A DNA stretch of 64,000 nt, taken from the NCBI RefSeq assembly GCF_023546765.1, contig NZ_CP097484.1, positions 3,194,001 through 3,258,000 on the forward strand. Reading direction: 5' to 3'. Of the stretch, positions 34,879 through 43,628 are shown piece by piece (within the stretch, counting starts at the first letter, position 1; each line of letters opens with the position of its first letter). Position numbers and translations under genes: made by a program. The stretch is from Methylobacterium tardum (lineage in GTDB: Bacteria; Pseudomonadota; Alphaproteobacteria; Rhizobiales; Beijerinckiaceae). The notes beneath the pieces are model-generated. The model did no database searches. It had not been told where the DNA came from and saw nothing but the letters and a program-made list of their open reading frames with translations.

Positions 34879-35982
34879 ATGAGCCTGCTGCCCCCCGACG
34901 CGATCGAGTTCATCGGCTTCGTCGCGCCGCGCCACGTCTCAGAGATCCACTCGGCTTCCGGCCCGGTGATCGATCGGGACTATCTGCGCCTGCTCGCCCA
35001 GGCCCACGAATGGGGCGGCTTCGACCGGGTGCTGGTAGCGTTCCACTCGACGTCGCCGGATTCGATCCTGCTGGCGGCGCAGATCGCCGCGGTGACGGAA
35101 CGGCTCGGGCTGATGATCGCACACCGCCCTGGCTTCACGGCGCCCACCGTCGCGGCGCGCCAGCTCGCGACCCTCGACCATCTCACTGGCGGCCGCGTTG
35201 CGGTCCATGTGATCACGGGTGGCGACGACCGCGAACTCGCGCAGGACGGCGACCATCTGACCAAGGACGAGCGCTACGCCCGGACGCGGGAGTTCCTCGA
35301 CATCGCCCGGCTGAGCTGGGACGCCGCCGGGCCGTTCGACTACACGGGCACCTATTACCGGATCGCGGGCGGCTTTTCCGAGGTGAAGCCGGTCAATCCG
35401 GCGGGCATTCCGGTTTATTTCGGCGGCGCTTCGCCGGCGGCGCTCGCGGTGGCAGGTCGGCATGCCGACACCTACGCGCTCTGGGGCGAGACGCAGGAGC
35501 AGGTGCGCGACCTGATCGCCCGGGTCCGGGCGGCTGCCGCGCCGCATGGCCGATCGCCCCGCTTCAGCCTGTCCTTCCGACCGATCCTCGCCGCCACGGA
35601 GGAGCAGGCCTGGGCGCGGGCCGAATGGATCCTGGCCCGGACCCGGGCGGTCCGGGCGGCGCGAGGCCTCGGCCCGGCCGGCACGCCGCAGAACGAGGGA
35701 TCGCGGCGCCTGCTCGCGGCCGCGGCGCACGGGTCGCGCCTCGACAGGCGGCTCTACACGGCGATCGCCGTTGAGACCGGCGCGGCGGGCAATTCCACGG
35801 CCCTGGTCGGCACCCCCGAGCAGGTCGCCGAAGCGCTGCTCGACTACCATGACCTCGGAATCCGCACCTTCCTGATCCGCGGCTTCGATCCGCTGGAGGA
35901 CGCGATCCAGTACGGGCGCGAGCTGCTCCCGGCGTTCCGGGATCTGCTCGCCCGGCGCGGCCGCGCCGCGGAGGCCGCGTGA
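34879..35982 (+). CDS. LLM-class flavin-dependent monooxygenase (SsuD-like)
   Basis: Encodes 367 residues of the bacterial luciferase-like fold. DRVLVAFHSTSPDSILLAAQ, RPGFTAPTVAARQLATLDHL and GRVAVHVITGGDDRE match alkanesulfonate monooxygenases that use FMNH2 and O2 to release sulfite and an aldehyde. AGGAG lies 6 bases before ATG 34879. It overlaps the next gene by one base (TGATG), showing translational coupling. A separate NAD(P)H:FMN reductase would be required and is not in this window. Confidence 0.87.
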   Translation: MSLLPPDAIEFIGFVAPRHVSEIHSASGPVIDRDYLRLLAQAHEWGGFDRVLVAFHSTSPDSILLAAQIAAVTERLGLMIAHRPGFTAPTVAARQLATLDHLTGGRVAVHVITGGDDRELAQDGDHLTKDERYARTREFLDIARLSWDAAGPFDYTGTYYRIAGGFSEVKPVNPAGIPVYFGGASPAALAVAGRHADTYALWGETQEQVRDLIARVRAAAAPHGRSPRFSLSFRPILAATEEQAWARAEWILARTRAVRAARGLGPAGTPQNEGSRRLLAAAAHGSRLDRRLYTAIAVETGAAGNSTALVGTPEQVAEALLDYHDLGIRTFLIRGFDPLEDAIQYGRELLPAFRDLLARRGRAAEAA

Positions 35983-36923
35983 TGCGCCGGCTGCTCGCCC
36001 TCGCGCTGCTGACGCTCCTCGCCGCCCTCCCCGCCCGGGCCGAGGACGTGCTGCGGGTCGGTGACCAGCGCGGCAATGCCCGCGCCCTGATGGAGGCGGC
36101 CGGCGTGCTCGAGGGCCTGCCCTATCGCCTCGAATGGAGCGAGTTTCCCGCCGCCGCCCCGCTTCTGGAGGCGCTGAACGCCGGCGCCATCGACGCGGGC
36201 GGCGTCGGCGATGCGCCCTTCACCTTCGCGGCCGCCGCGGGCGTGCCGGTCAAGGCCTTCCTGGCCTTCCGCAACCGGCAGGACGGCCTCGCGATCCTGG
36301 TGCGGCCGGATTCGCCGATCCGCGCCGTGGCGGATCTGAAGGGCCGGCGCATCGCGACCAACCGGGGTTCCATCGGCCATCAGGTCGTGCTGGCCGCCCT
36401 CGAAGAAGCCGGGCTACCCGCCGACAGCGTCACCTTCAGCTTCCTGCCGCCGGCGGACGCGAAGCTCGCCCTGGCCTCCGGCGCCGTCGACGCGTGGTCG
36501 ACCTGGGAGCCCTATACCTCGGCGGCCGAGCTCGCCGGGCTGGTGCGCGTCGTGCGCGACGGCAACGGCATCACCCCCGGCCTCAGCTACGCCGTGGCCA
36601 GCGAGACCGCGCTGAAGGCCAAGCGCGCCCTGCTGGCCGATTACGCGGCCCGCCTCGCTCGGGCCCGCGCCTGGGCGCTGCGCGATCCCGCCCCGTATGC
36701 CGCCGTCTGGTCGAAGCTCATCGGCCTGCCGGAGGCGGTCCCGCTGCGCTGGTTCGGCCGGGCGCAGTACCGCACCGTCCCGATCGACGCGGACGTGGTC
36801 GCGGGCGAGCAGCGGATCATCGATCTCTACGTCCGCGCCGGACTGATCCCGCAGGCGCGGGCGCCACGGGCGGAGGCGATCCTCGATCCCGGATTTTCCG
36901 AAGCGCTGATCGCCGTGCGATGA
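35982..36923 (+). CDS. ABC substrate-binding protein (aliphatic sulfonate type)
   Basis: Encodes 313 residues with a signal peptide (MRRLLALALLTLLAALPARA). The body is an SsuA-like type-2 periplasmic binding protein (EWSEFPAAAPLLEALNAGAI, then LKGRRIATNRGSIGHQVVLA and VDAWSTWEPYTS). It would capture a sulfonate and present it to an SsuBC-type transporter; the only ATPase and permease here are on the opposite strand (30274-32069). It may therefore substitute for the frameshifted binding protein at 32080. A GTG at 35979 is an alternative start. Confidence 0.87.
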   Translation: MRRLLALALLTLLAALPARAEDVLRVGDQRGNARALMEAAGVLEGLPYRLEWSEFPAAAPLLEALNAGAIDAGGVGDAPFTFAAAAGVPVKAFLAFRNRQDGLAILVRPDSPIRAVADLKGRRIATNRGSIGHQVVLAALEEAGLPADSVTFSFLPPADAKLALASGAVDAWSTWEPYTSAAELAGLVRVVRDGNGITPGLSYAVASETALKAKRALLADYAARLARARAWALRDPAPYAAVWSKLIGLPEAVPLRWFGRAQYRTVPIDADVVAGEQRIIDLYVRAGLIPQARAPRAEAILDPGFSEALIAVR

Positions 36924-36942
36924 TGGCGGCGGAGGACCCGAC

Positions 36943-37470
36943 ATGCACGACAGCGGCGACGAGCACAGCCACGCCCACGAGCCGGCGACGGCGGAGCACC
37001 ACCACGGCAGTGCCGAGCGGTGGAAGCACGACGGCGTCCGGGTCATTCCCGGCGACCGGCTGGATTCCAATACGGCGCAGACACCCGGCATGTTCCGGCA
37101 GGCGGCGATCAACGCCGCCCGGGTCGGCGCGCAGAAGATCTGGGCCGGCACGGTGGCGATACAGCCCGACGCCAAGACCGGCGTGCACCATCACGGCGCG
37201 CTGGAGAGCGTGATCTACGTGGTGTCGGGCCGCGCCCGCATGCGCTGGGGCGACAGCCTCGAATACGTCGCCGAGGCCGGCCCGGGCGACTTCATCTTCG
37301 TGCCGCCCTTCGTGCCGCACCAAGAGATCAACGCCTCGACCGACGAGCCCCTGCACTGCGTGCTGGTGCGCTCCGACAACGAGGCGGTGGTGGTCAACCT
37401 GCCCGACGTCCAGGCGGCCGAGCGGCCCGAGACGGTGTACTGGGTCGACCCCATCCACAAGCACCCGTGA
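36943..37470 (+). CDS. cupin domain protein
   Basis: Encodes 175 residues. The double-stranded beta-helix motifs are GVHHHGALESVIYVVSGRAR and GDFIFVPPFVPHQEINASTD, with metal-binding histidines in HHH and PHQE. The N-terminal 25 residues are histidine-rich. Cupins here may act as small metal-dependent dioxygenases or isomerases on a sulfonate-derived product. It lies 19 bases from both neighbours in the operon. Confidence 0.8.
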   Translation: MHDSGDEHSHAHEPATAEHHHGSAERWKHDGVRVIPGDRLDSNTAQTPGMFRQAAINAARVGAQKIWAGTVAIQPDAKTGVHHHGALESVIYVVSGRARMRWGDSLEYVAEAGPGDFIFVPPFVPHQEINASTDEPLHCVLVRSDNEAVVVNLPDVQAAERPETVYWVDPIHKHP

Positions 37471-37489
37471 GACGCCGGAGACCGCACCG

Positions 37490-38818
37490 ATGAGCCGGGA
37501 CCGTCAGCTGCATCTCGGCGCGTTCATGCGCCCGGTCGGGATCCACACGGCGTGGTGGCGCTATCCCGGCGGCTACCCGGACGCCAATTTCAACTTCGCG
37601 CATCTGGCGCAGTTCGCGCGGCGGCTCGAGGCGGCGAAATTCGACGCGTTCTTCATGGCCGACCATCTGGCGGTGATGAACATGCCGATGGCGGCGCTGC
37701 GCCGCTCGGCCACCGTGACGTCGTTCGATCCCCTGACCCTGCTGCCGGCGCTCGCCGTGCTGACCGAGCGGATCGGGCTGATCGCGACCGCCTCGACCAC
37801 CTACAACGAGCCGTACCACATCGCCCGCAAGTTCGCGTCCCTCGACCACATCTCGAACGGGCGGGCCGGCTGGAATCTAGTCACATCCGGCAACCCGGAT
37901 GAGGCCCTGAATTTCGGCCGCGACGCGCATGTCGATCACGCCACGCGCTACGCGCGGGCACGCGAGTTCTTCGACGTGGTGACCGGGCTGTGGGATTCCT
38001 TCGCCGACGACGCCTTCCCGATGGACCCGGAGAGCGGCCTGTTCGTGGATCCGGCGAAGATCCATGTCCTTGACCACCGGGGCGAATTCCTCAAGGTGAA
38101 GGGCCCGCTCAACATCGCCCGCCCGGTTCAAGGCTGGCCGGTGATCGTCCAGGCCGGCGCCTCGGAGGCGGGCAGGCAGATCGCGGCCGAGACCGCCGAG
38201 ATGGTGTTCGGCTCCGGCTCGACCCTGGAGGCAGCCCAGGCCTTCTACGCGGACGTGAAGGGCCGGATGCCGGCGGCCGGGCGCGATCCGGACGGTCTGA
38301 AGATCCTGCCCGGCTGCTTCGTGGTTCTGGGCGAGACCGAGGCCGAGGCGCAGGCCAAGAAGGCGCGCCTCGACGATCTCGTCCATCCCGACAGCGGGCT
38401 CGCCAACCTGTCGGTGCGCCTCGGCGTCGATGCCACGGGTTTCGACCTCGACGCGCCGCTGCCCGACCTGCCCGAGACCAATGCCAGCAAGAGCGGACAG
38501 GCGCAGATCGCCGATTACGCCCGCCGCACCGGTGCGACCGTGCGGGAGCTCGCCCGCAAGGTCGGCGGCTACGGCGGTCTGCAGATGGTCGCTACTCCGG
38601 CGCAGGTCGCCGACCGCATGGAGGAGTGGCTGGAAACCCGCGCCTGCGACGGCTTCAACGTGATGTTCCCCTTCGTGCCGGAGGGGCTCGACGACGTGGC
38701 CGACCGCCTGGTGCCCGAGCTGCAGCGCCGCGGCCTGTTCCGCACCGCCTATTCGGGCACCACTCTGCGCGATCACCTCGGCCTGAAGCGGCCCGCGAAC
38801 CGCTTCTTCGCCGATTGA
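37490..38818 (+). CDS. LLM-class monooxygenase (NtaA/SnaA/DszA family)
   Basis: Encodes 442 residues. Characteristic motifs are FDAFFMADHLAV, FDPLTLLPALAVLTERIGLI, the DHISNGRAGWNLVTS core and GWPVIVQAGASEAGRQIAAE. This family uses reduced flavin from a partner reductase to oxidise sulfones, nitrilotriacetate or related compounds. It ends the organosulfur operon and probably cleaves a C-S bond in series with the SsuD-like enzyme. GGAG lies 8-9 bases before ATG 37490. Confidence 0.88.
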   Translation: MSRDRQLHLGAFMRPVGIHTAWWRYPGGYPDANFNFAHLAQFARRLEAAKFDAFFMADHLAVMNMPMAALRRSATVTSFDPLTLLPALAVLTERIGLIATASTTYNEPYHIARKFASLDHISNGRAGWNLVTSGNPDEALNFGRDAHVDHATRYARAREFFDVVTGLWDSFADDAFPMDPESGLFVDPAKIHVLDHRGEFLKVKGPLNIARPVQGWPVIVQAGASEAGRQIAAETAEMVFGSGSTLEAAQAFYADVKGRMPAAGRDPDGLKILPGCFVVLGETEAEAQAKKARLDDLVHPDSGLANLSVRLGVDATGFDLDAPLPDLPETNASKSGQAQIADYARRTGATVRELARKVGGYGGLQMVATPAQVADRMEEWLETRACDGFNVMFPFVPEGLDDVADRLVPELQRRGLFRTAYSGTTLRDHLGLKRPANRFFAD

Positions 38819-38830
38819 GGCCTGTTCTGT

Positions 38831-38855
38831 CGGCCGGCACGGAAGAGGCCGGCCG
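38831..38855. terminator. hairpin between convergent genes
   Basis: Seven-base arms CGGCCGG and CCGGCCG between the end of the LLM monooxygenase (38818) and the convergent small gene (stop at 38864). No T run, so possibly a weak bidirectional terminator. Confidence 0.45.
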
Positions 38856-38863
38856 CGTCGGAC

Positions 38864-39130
38864 TCAGCGCCCCTGCGCGTCGCGCAGGACCGCCCGCACC
38901 TGACCGGCGGCGATGGCGAGCGCCGTCTCCTGCGGGGCGCCATCCGACTCGTCCTGCGCCAGAGAGCCGAGCCTGTAGGCGATTCGATGCTCGACGGCCT
39001 GCAGCAACTCGCGCGCCGGTTCCGCCTCGATGCGAAGCAGCGTCTGCGCGAGATCAAGATAAGCACTCCGGAGGAGGCTGAAGGCAAAGCGTGTCGCGGC
39101 TTCATCCGCGATCGGTGTCATATCGGTCAT
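38864..39130 (-). CDS. hypothetical helical protein
   Basis: Encodes 88 residues from ATG 39130 (AGGAA upstream). All-helical pattern (FAFSLLRSAYLDLAQTLLRI, then ELLQAVEHRIAYRLG and ALAIAAGQVRAVLRDA). Cytoplasmic; no family recognised. A longer frame upstream loses coding character. Convergent with the organosulfur operon. Confidence 0.5.
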   Translation of the reverse strand: MTDMTPIADEAATRFAFSLLRSAYLDLAQTLLRIEAEPARELLQAVEHRIAYRLGSLAQDESDGAPQETALAIAAGQVRAVLRDAQGR

Positions 39131-39728
39131 GGCGTGTTCCTGACTAAAACACGCTCCCCAGAACGCAGGTTCTATATATCGCGATTTTAAGATTGTAAAT
39201 CGGTCTGATGTTAAGTGTTCGCAGGGCGTCAATCGCTTGTGGAAATTATAACCTATGATGGCGCTGCTGTGCTTCCGGAATCGGCCCGCTCAGGCGGCGT
39301 CCAGCCGGCGCGGGCACAGCGTTCGACACGCGCATTCTCCTGCTCCCGCGTTCCAGGCCTCATCAGGCTTTCGAGATGGCGGAAGCGTCGAATTCGGCCG
39401 CTCCTCAGTCGGAGCAGGACCGGTTCGGGCGCGGCAGACGATGCGCGGAGATGAGCCTGCCGGGCCGCCGCCGCGGAGCAGGGCGATGCTCGAGGCGGCG
39501 CAATTTTTCTGATCGTTCAGCGAAGAGTTTTTCAGCAGCAAACCCATGCACTTTTGCGATACTGTCCCCGGAGCGACACCGCCTTCGTGCGATGCCGCAA
39601 ATATTGATGCGTTGCAATAACACGATCATACGAAAACAAGCCGGGCGCACTCGGCCGATGACAGTCTCGGAGACGACCGGCTCTGCGCCAGGTTGCCGGT
39701 CCGGACCCCAGGGAGGATCACGGGCTCC
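39131..39728. other. intergenic region without recognised gene
   Basis: About 600 bases. It contains AT-richer patches near 39170-39240 (ATATATCGCGATTTTAAGAT) and 39600 that probably serve as divergent promoters. GGGAGG before 39729 belongs to the CoA-transferase gene. Confidence 0.4.
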
Positions 39729-41711
39729 ATGAGGAAGAACAAGGTCATCTCGGCGGACGAGGCCATCGCGCTGATCCGCGAGAACGACGTCGTGACCACC
39801 ACAGGGTTCGTCCAGAGCTGCATCCCGGAGGCGCTGCACGCGGCTCTGGAGAGGCGCTACATCGAGACCGGCTCGCCGCGCGGGCTAACCCTGATCATGA
39901 CGGCGGGCGCCGGTGACAGCAAAGGTCTCGGCACCGGCCGGCTGCACCATGACGGCCTGCTCGCGCGGGTGATCGCGGCGAATTTCGGCCGCATGCCCAA
40001 AGTCGCCAAAGCGGCCCAGGACAACCTGATCCGCGGCTATAACCTACCCCAAGGTGTGATCTCGCAGCTCTACCGGGCCTGTGCCGCGGGCCAGCCGGGC
40101 CTGTTCTCGAAGGTCGGCCTCAAGACCTATGTCGATCCGCGTCACGGCGGCGCCAAGGTCAATGAGCTGACCACCGAGGACATCGTCAAGCTCGTGGAGG
40201 TCGATGGCGAGGAATGGCTGTTTTACACGGCCACCAAGATCGATGTGGCCTTCATCCGCGCCACCTCGGCCGATCCGTCGGGCAACCTGTCCTACGAGAA
40301 GGAGGCGCTCACCCTCGACTGCCTCGCCCAGGCCATGGCGGCCCGCAACAACGGCGGCATCGTCATCGCGCAGGTCGAGCGCATCGCCGATGACGGCTAT
40401 TTGCTGCCCAAGGACGTCCGAGTACCCGGCATTCTCGCCGATTGCGTCGTCGTCGCACAGCCCGAGATGCACCGGATGAACTACGGCGTCATGCACGACG
40501 CCGCGCTCGCCGGCGAGATCCGCGTGCCGGTCACCGGGATCAAGCGCATGGCGCTCAACGAGCGCAAGATCATCGCCCGGCGCGCCGCCTTCGAGCTGCC
40601 GCCGAACGGCGTGGTCAATCTCGGCGTCGGGGCTCCGGAAGGCATCTCGTCGGTCGCCAACGAGGAGAAGATCACTCCCTACATCACGCTCACCACAGAG
40701 GCGGGCGCGGTCGGCGGCGTGCTGGCCTCCGGCTCGAGCTTCGGCGCGGCCACGAACGCCGATTGCATCATCGACCAGAACCAGATGTTCGACTTCTACG
40801 ACGGCGGCGGTCTCGACATGACCTGCCTCGGCATGGCCGAGTGCGACGAGGCCGGCAACGTCAACACGTCGCGATTCGGCGGCAAGCTGAATGGCTGCGG
40901 CGGCTTCATCAACATCTCGCAGAACGCCCGAACCGTGGTGTTCGCCGGAACCTTCACGGCGGGCGGTCTGGAGATCGCGGTCAACGACGGCCAGGTCCGG
41001 ATCGTGACCGAGGGCAAGGCCCGCAAGTTCGTCGGCAATGTGCAGCAGAATACCTTCTCGGGACCCTACGCGGTCGAGCGCTCCCAGCCGGTCCTCTACG
41101 TGACCGAGCGCTGCGTCTTCCAGCTCACCCCGGAGGGCCTCGAACTGATCGAAGTTGCGCCCGGCATCGACATCGAGCGCGACATCCTCGCCCACATGGA
41201 TTTCAAGCCGGTGGTGCGGAACCCGGTGCCGATGGATCCGCGGATCTTCCGCGAGGAGCCGATGGAGCTGATTTCGGACCTGCTCAACCTCGATCTCAAG
41301 TCCCGCGTCAGCTACGACGGCGAGCGCAACATCCTCTTCGTCAACCTTGAAGGCTGGTACTGCCGGGTAAAGGGCGACATGGACGAGCTGCGCATGACCA
41401 TCGCCGAGGCCTGCCGGAAGGCCGGCCAACGGGTCAACGCCGTGATCAACCACGACGGATTCAGACTCAACGAGAACCTGGTCGACGACTATGCCGGGAT
41501 GGTTCAGTACCTGCAGGCGAACTACTACGCGACCACGACCCGCTACGCGACGAGTGCCTTCCTGCGCCTGAAGATGGAGGAGGCGCTGAACAAGCGTGGG
41601 GTCGCCCCGCATGTCTTCGAGCGGAAGGAGGAAGCGCATGCCTTCGTCAGCAGCACCGAGGACAAGAAGGCGCGCAAACGGATCTCGCCCGCCGTCGCCT
41701 CCGCTGCCTGA
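39729..41711 (+). CDS. acyl-CoA:acetate/3-ketoacid CoA-transferase (fused alpha-beta, with C-terminal extension)
   Basis: Encodes 660 residues: a fused two-domain family I CoA-transferase (residues 1-520) plus a C-terminal extension of about 140. The catalytic glutamate is Glu324 in TTEAGAVGG, with the oxyanion glycines in GVVNLGVGAPEGISS upstream. It transfers CoA between acyl-CoAs and short carboxylates in the cytoplasm. The extension (RVSYDGERNILFVNLEGWYC, then NAVINHDGFRLNENLVDDYA) is regular and well-formed. The following CitG/MdcB-type gene, 73 bases downstream, suggests a link to malonate or another CoA-carrier pathway, but no malonate decarboxylase subunits are present. Confidence 0.87.
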   Translation: MRKNKVISADEAIALIRENDVVTTTGFVQSCIPEALHAALERRYIETGSPRGLTLIMTAGAGDSKGLGTGRLHHDGLLARVIAANFGRMPKVAKAAQDNLIRGYNLPQGVISQLYRACAAGQPGLFSKVGLKTYVDPRHGGAKVNELTTEDIVKLVEVDGEEWLFYTATKIDVAFIRATSADPSGNLSYEKEALTLDCLAQAMAARNNGGIVIAQVERIADDGYLLPKDVRVPGILADCVVVAQPEMHRMNYGVMHDAALAGEIRVPVTGIKRMALNERKIIARRAAFELPPNGVVNLGVGAPEGISSVANEEKITPYITLTTEAGAVGGVLASGSSFGAATNADCIIDQNQMFDFYDGGGLDMTCLGMAECDEAGNVNTSRFGGKLNGCGGFINISQNARTVVFAGTFTAGGLEIAVNDGQVRIVTEGKARKFVGNVQQNTFSGPYAVERSQPVLYVTERCVFQLTPEGLELIEVAPGIDIERDILAHMDFKPVVRNPVPMDPRIFREEPMELISDLLNLDLKSRVSYDGERNILFVNLEGWYCRVKGDMDELRMTIAEACRKAGQRVNAVINHDGFRLNENLVDDYAGMVQYLQANYYATTTRYATSAFLRLKMEEALNKRGVAPHVFERKEEAHAFVSSTEDKKARKRISPAVASAA

Positions 41712-41784
41712 GACCGCGGCAGGCGCCCAGGGGCTGCGCATTGCCGGTGGGTGCGGCACCGCTCCGTTCTGATATACGAGCCTG

Positions 41785-42723
41785 ATGCCATCCGCGTCCC
41801 GGGTCCTGCGGGTGAGCGTCGCGAGGAGCTCCGCCCTGCACCTGCACCACCGCGATCTCGCGGCACCGGTCGAGCGAGACGCGGTCTCCGGTGCGGATTG
41901 GGCCGCGCAGGTCGCGGCGCTGGCCCACGACGCCCTCATCGGCGAGCTGGAGACTTGGCCGAAGCCGGGACTCGTCAGCCCGGTCGATTCCGGCAGCCAC
42001 GACGACATGGATGCCGACACCCTGCGCCGGAGCGCGGCGGCGATCCGGCCGTACTTCGCCGAGCTGGTCGAGGCCGGTGCGCGGGCTGCCGCCATGGCGC
42101 AGCTCCGGACGATCGGGATGCGGGCCGAAGCCGCGATGATGCGTGCCACCTCCGGCATCAATGCCCATCGCGGCGCGATCTTCTCGCTGGGCCTGATCTG
42201 CGCGGCGGCGGGCGCGATCGGCGAAGCGCCCGAAACGGCTGAAGCCTGCGCCGACACCGTGCGCCACCGCTGGGGCGACGCGATCGCCGAGGCGCCGGCC
42301 TCGCCGGTGAGCCACGGCGGACGGGCGGCGCGCCGCTACGGCGTCGGCGGGGCGAGTGCCGAGGCGGCGGCCGGGTTCCCGACGATCCGCAGCGTCGGCC
42401 TGCCGGCCCTGCGCCACGGCCGCGGCTGCGCACCCGGCGATGCCGAGGCGGCTCGGGTCCAGTGCTTCTTCGCCCTCCTGGCGGTTGTCGACGACACCAA
42501 TCTGCTGCACCGCGGCGGAGCGGAAGGGCTGGCCGGCGCCCGGTCGGCGGCCGCCGATTTCATGGCCGAGGGCGGCATCGCGGCGCCCGGCTGGCGCGAT
42601 CGGGCCGTCGCGATCCACCGAGCCTTCGTCGCGGCGCGCCTCAGCCCGGGCGGCTGTGCCGACCTCCTCGCCGCGACGCTGTTGCTGGACGCGCTCGCGC
42701 GACCTCCCGGGCGCGGTGCATAG
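41785..42723 (+). CDS. triphosphoribosyl-dephospho-CoA synthase family (CitG/MdcB type)
   Basis: Encodes 312 residues. Conserved motifs are ETWPKPGLVSPVDSGSHDDM, GINAHRGAIFSLGLI and VDDTNLLHRGG. Family members make the prosthetic-group precursor of citrate lyase or malonate decarboxylase from ATP and dephospho-CoA; relatives in methylotrophs are associated with tetrahydromethanopterin metabolism. It lies downstream of the CoA-transferase on the same strand. Which role applies cannot be read from the sequence alone. Confidence 0.82.
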   Translation: MPSASRVLRVSVARSSALHLHHRDLAAPVERDAVSGADWAAQVAALAHDALIGELETWPKPGLVSPVDSGSHDDMDADTLRRSAAAIRPYFAELVEAGARAAAMAQLRTIGMRAEAAMMRATSGINAHRGAIFSLGLICAAAGAIGEAPETAEACADTVRHRWGDAIAEAPASPVSHGGRAARRYGVGGASAEAAAGFPTIRSVGLPALRHGRGCAPGDAEAARVQCFFALLAVVDDTNLLHRGGAEGLAGARSAAADFMAEGGIAAPGWRDRAVAIHRAFVAARLSPGGCADLLAATLLLDALARPPGRGA

Positions 42724-42781
42724 CTGACCACGCGAGAATGGACCGTCCGGTCGCATTCAAGCGCGGCCGATCGATCCCCAC

Positions 42782-43552
42782 ATGGGGTCGGTCTCCCGCC
42801 CCTGCCTCGGCCCGCCCGTGACCTTCTTCCGGATCGCGCTTCTCGCGCTGGTTGCCTTCTTCCTTGTGCCGATCGCCATCTCGGCCACGCTCTACTGGTT
42901 GCGCGCGAGCGGCGACTGGCGGCTCGCCGACCGGTCGAGCGCGGGATTGTTGCCGCCGGCGGATCGGCATCCCGGCGCGGTGGTGCGCATCTTCTCCGCC
43001 CGGACCGTCAGCTGGCGCGGCATCGTCGCGACGCACAGCTGGATCGTCATCAAGGGCCGCGACGAACGCAGCTATCGCCGGTTCGACTACACCGCCTGGG
43101 GCCAGCCGATCTGGGTCGACCGGTTCGTGCCCGATGGCCGCTGGTTCGGGAACCCGCCCGACGTGGTGTTCGCCGCGGACGGTCCCGAGGCCGAGGCCAT
43201 GCTGCCGCGGATCCGCAAGGCCGTGGCCGAGTACCGCTTCGCCCGCCCCGGCGACTACGTCGTCTGGCCGGGTCCGAACTCGAACACGTTCGTCGCCGCG
43301 ATCATGGCGGCGGTTCCCGAGATGCGGGCCACGCTGCCGACCACGGCGATCGGCAAGGACTTCCCCTACGATGGCCGCTGGATCGGCCGGACGCCGTCGG
43401 GCACCGGCATCCGGATCAATCTCGGCGGCTATGCCGGCCTGACGCTCGGCTGGGTCGAGGGACTCGAAGTGAACCTGCTCGGGGGCGTGGCGGGGATCGA
43501 TCTGCGCCGGCCGGGGATCAAGCTGCCGGCTCTTGGACGGCTCGGAATCTGA
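42782..43552 (+). CDS. DUF3750 membrane-anchored protein
   Basis: Encodes 256 residues with one N-terminal membrane segment (FFRIALLALVAFFLVPIAIS). The periplasmic body contains ARTVSWRGIVATHSWIVIKG and VWPGPNSNTFVAAIMAAVPE, characteristic of DUF3750. The histidine and asparagine-rich motifs recall a peptidase-like fold, but no activity is established. It may be cotranscribed with the two preceding genes (58-base gap). Confidence 0.75.
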   Translation: MGSVSRPCLGPPVTFFRIALLALVAFFLVPIAISATLYWLRASGDWRLADRSSAGLLPPADRHPGAVVRIFSARTVSWRGIVATHSWIVIKGRDERSYRRFDYTAWGQPIWVDRFVPDGRWFGNPPDVVFAADGPEAEAMLPRIRKAVAEYRFARPGDYVVWPGPNSNTFVAAIMAAVPEMRATLPTTAIGKDFPYDGRWIGRTPSGTGIRINLGGYAGLTLGWVEGLEVNLLGGVAGIDLRRPGIKLPALGRLGI

Positions 43553-43628
43553 AGGACTGCGGGCGCGTCGCGAAGCGTCAGGTGTGACCGGGGCCGGGCG
43601 CAGCCCTGTGCGGGCCGCGCCCGTGCGC

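Noticed and set aside
40044..42257. Long open frame antisense to the CoA-transferase and CitG/MdcB-type genes
   Set aside because: It is the mirror of two well-recognised genes in high-GC DNA; no ribosome site or family match.
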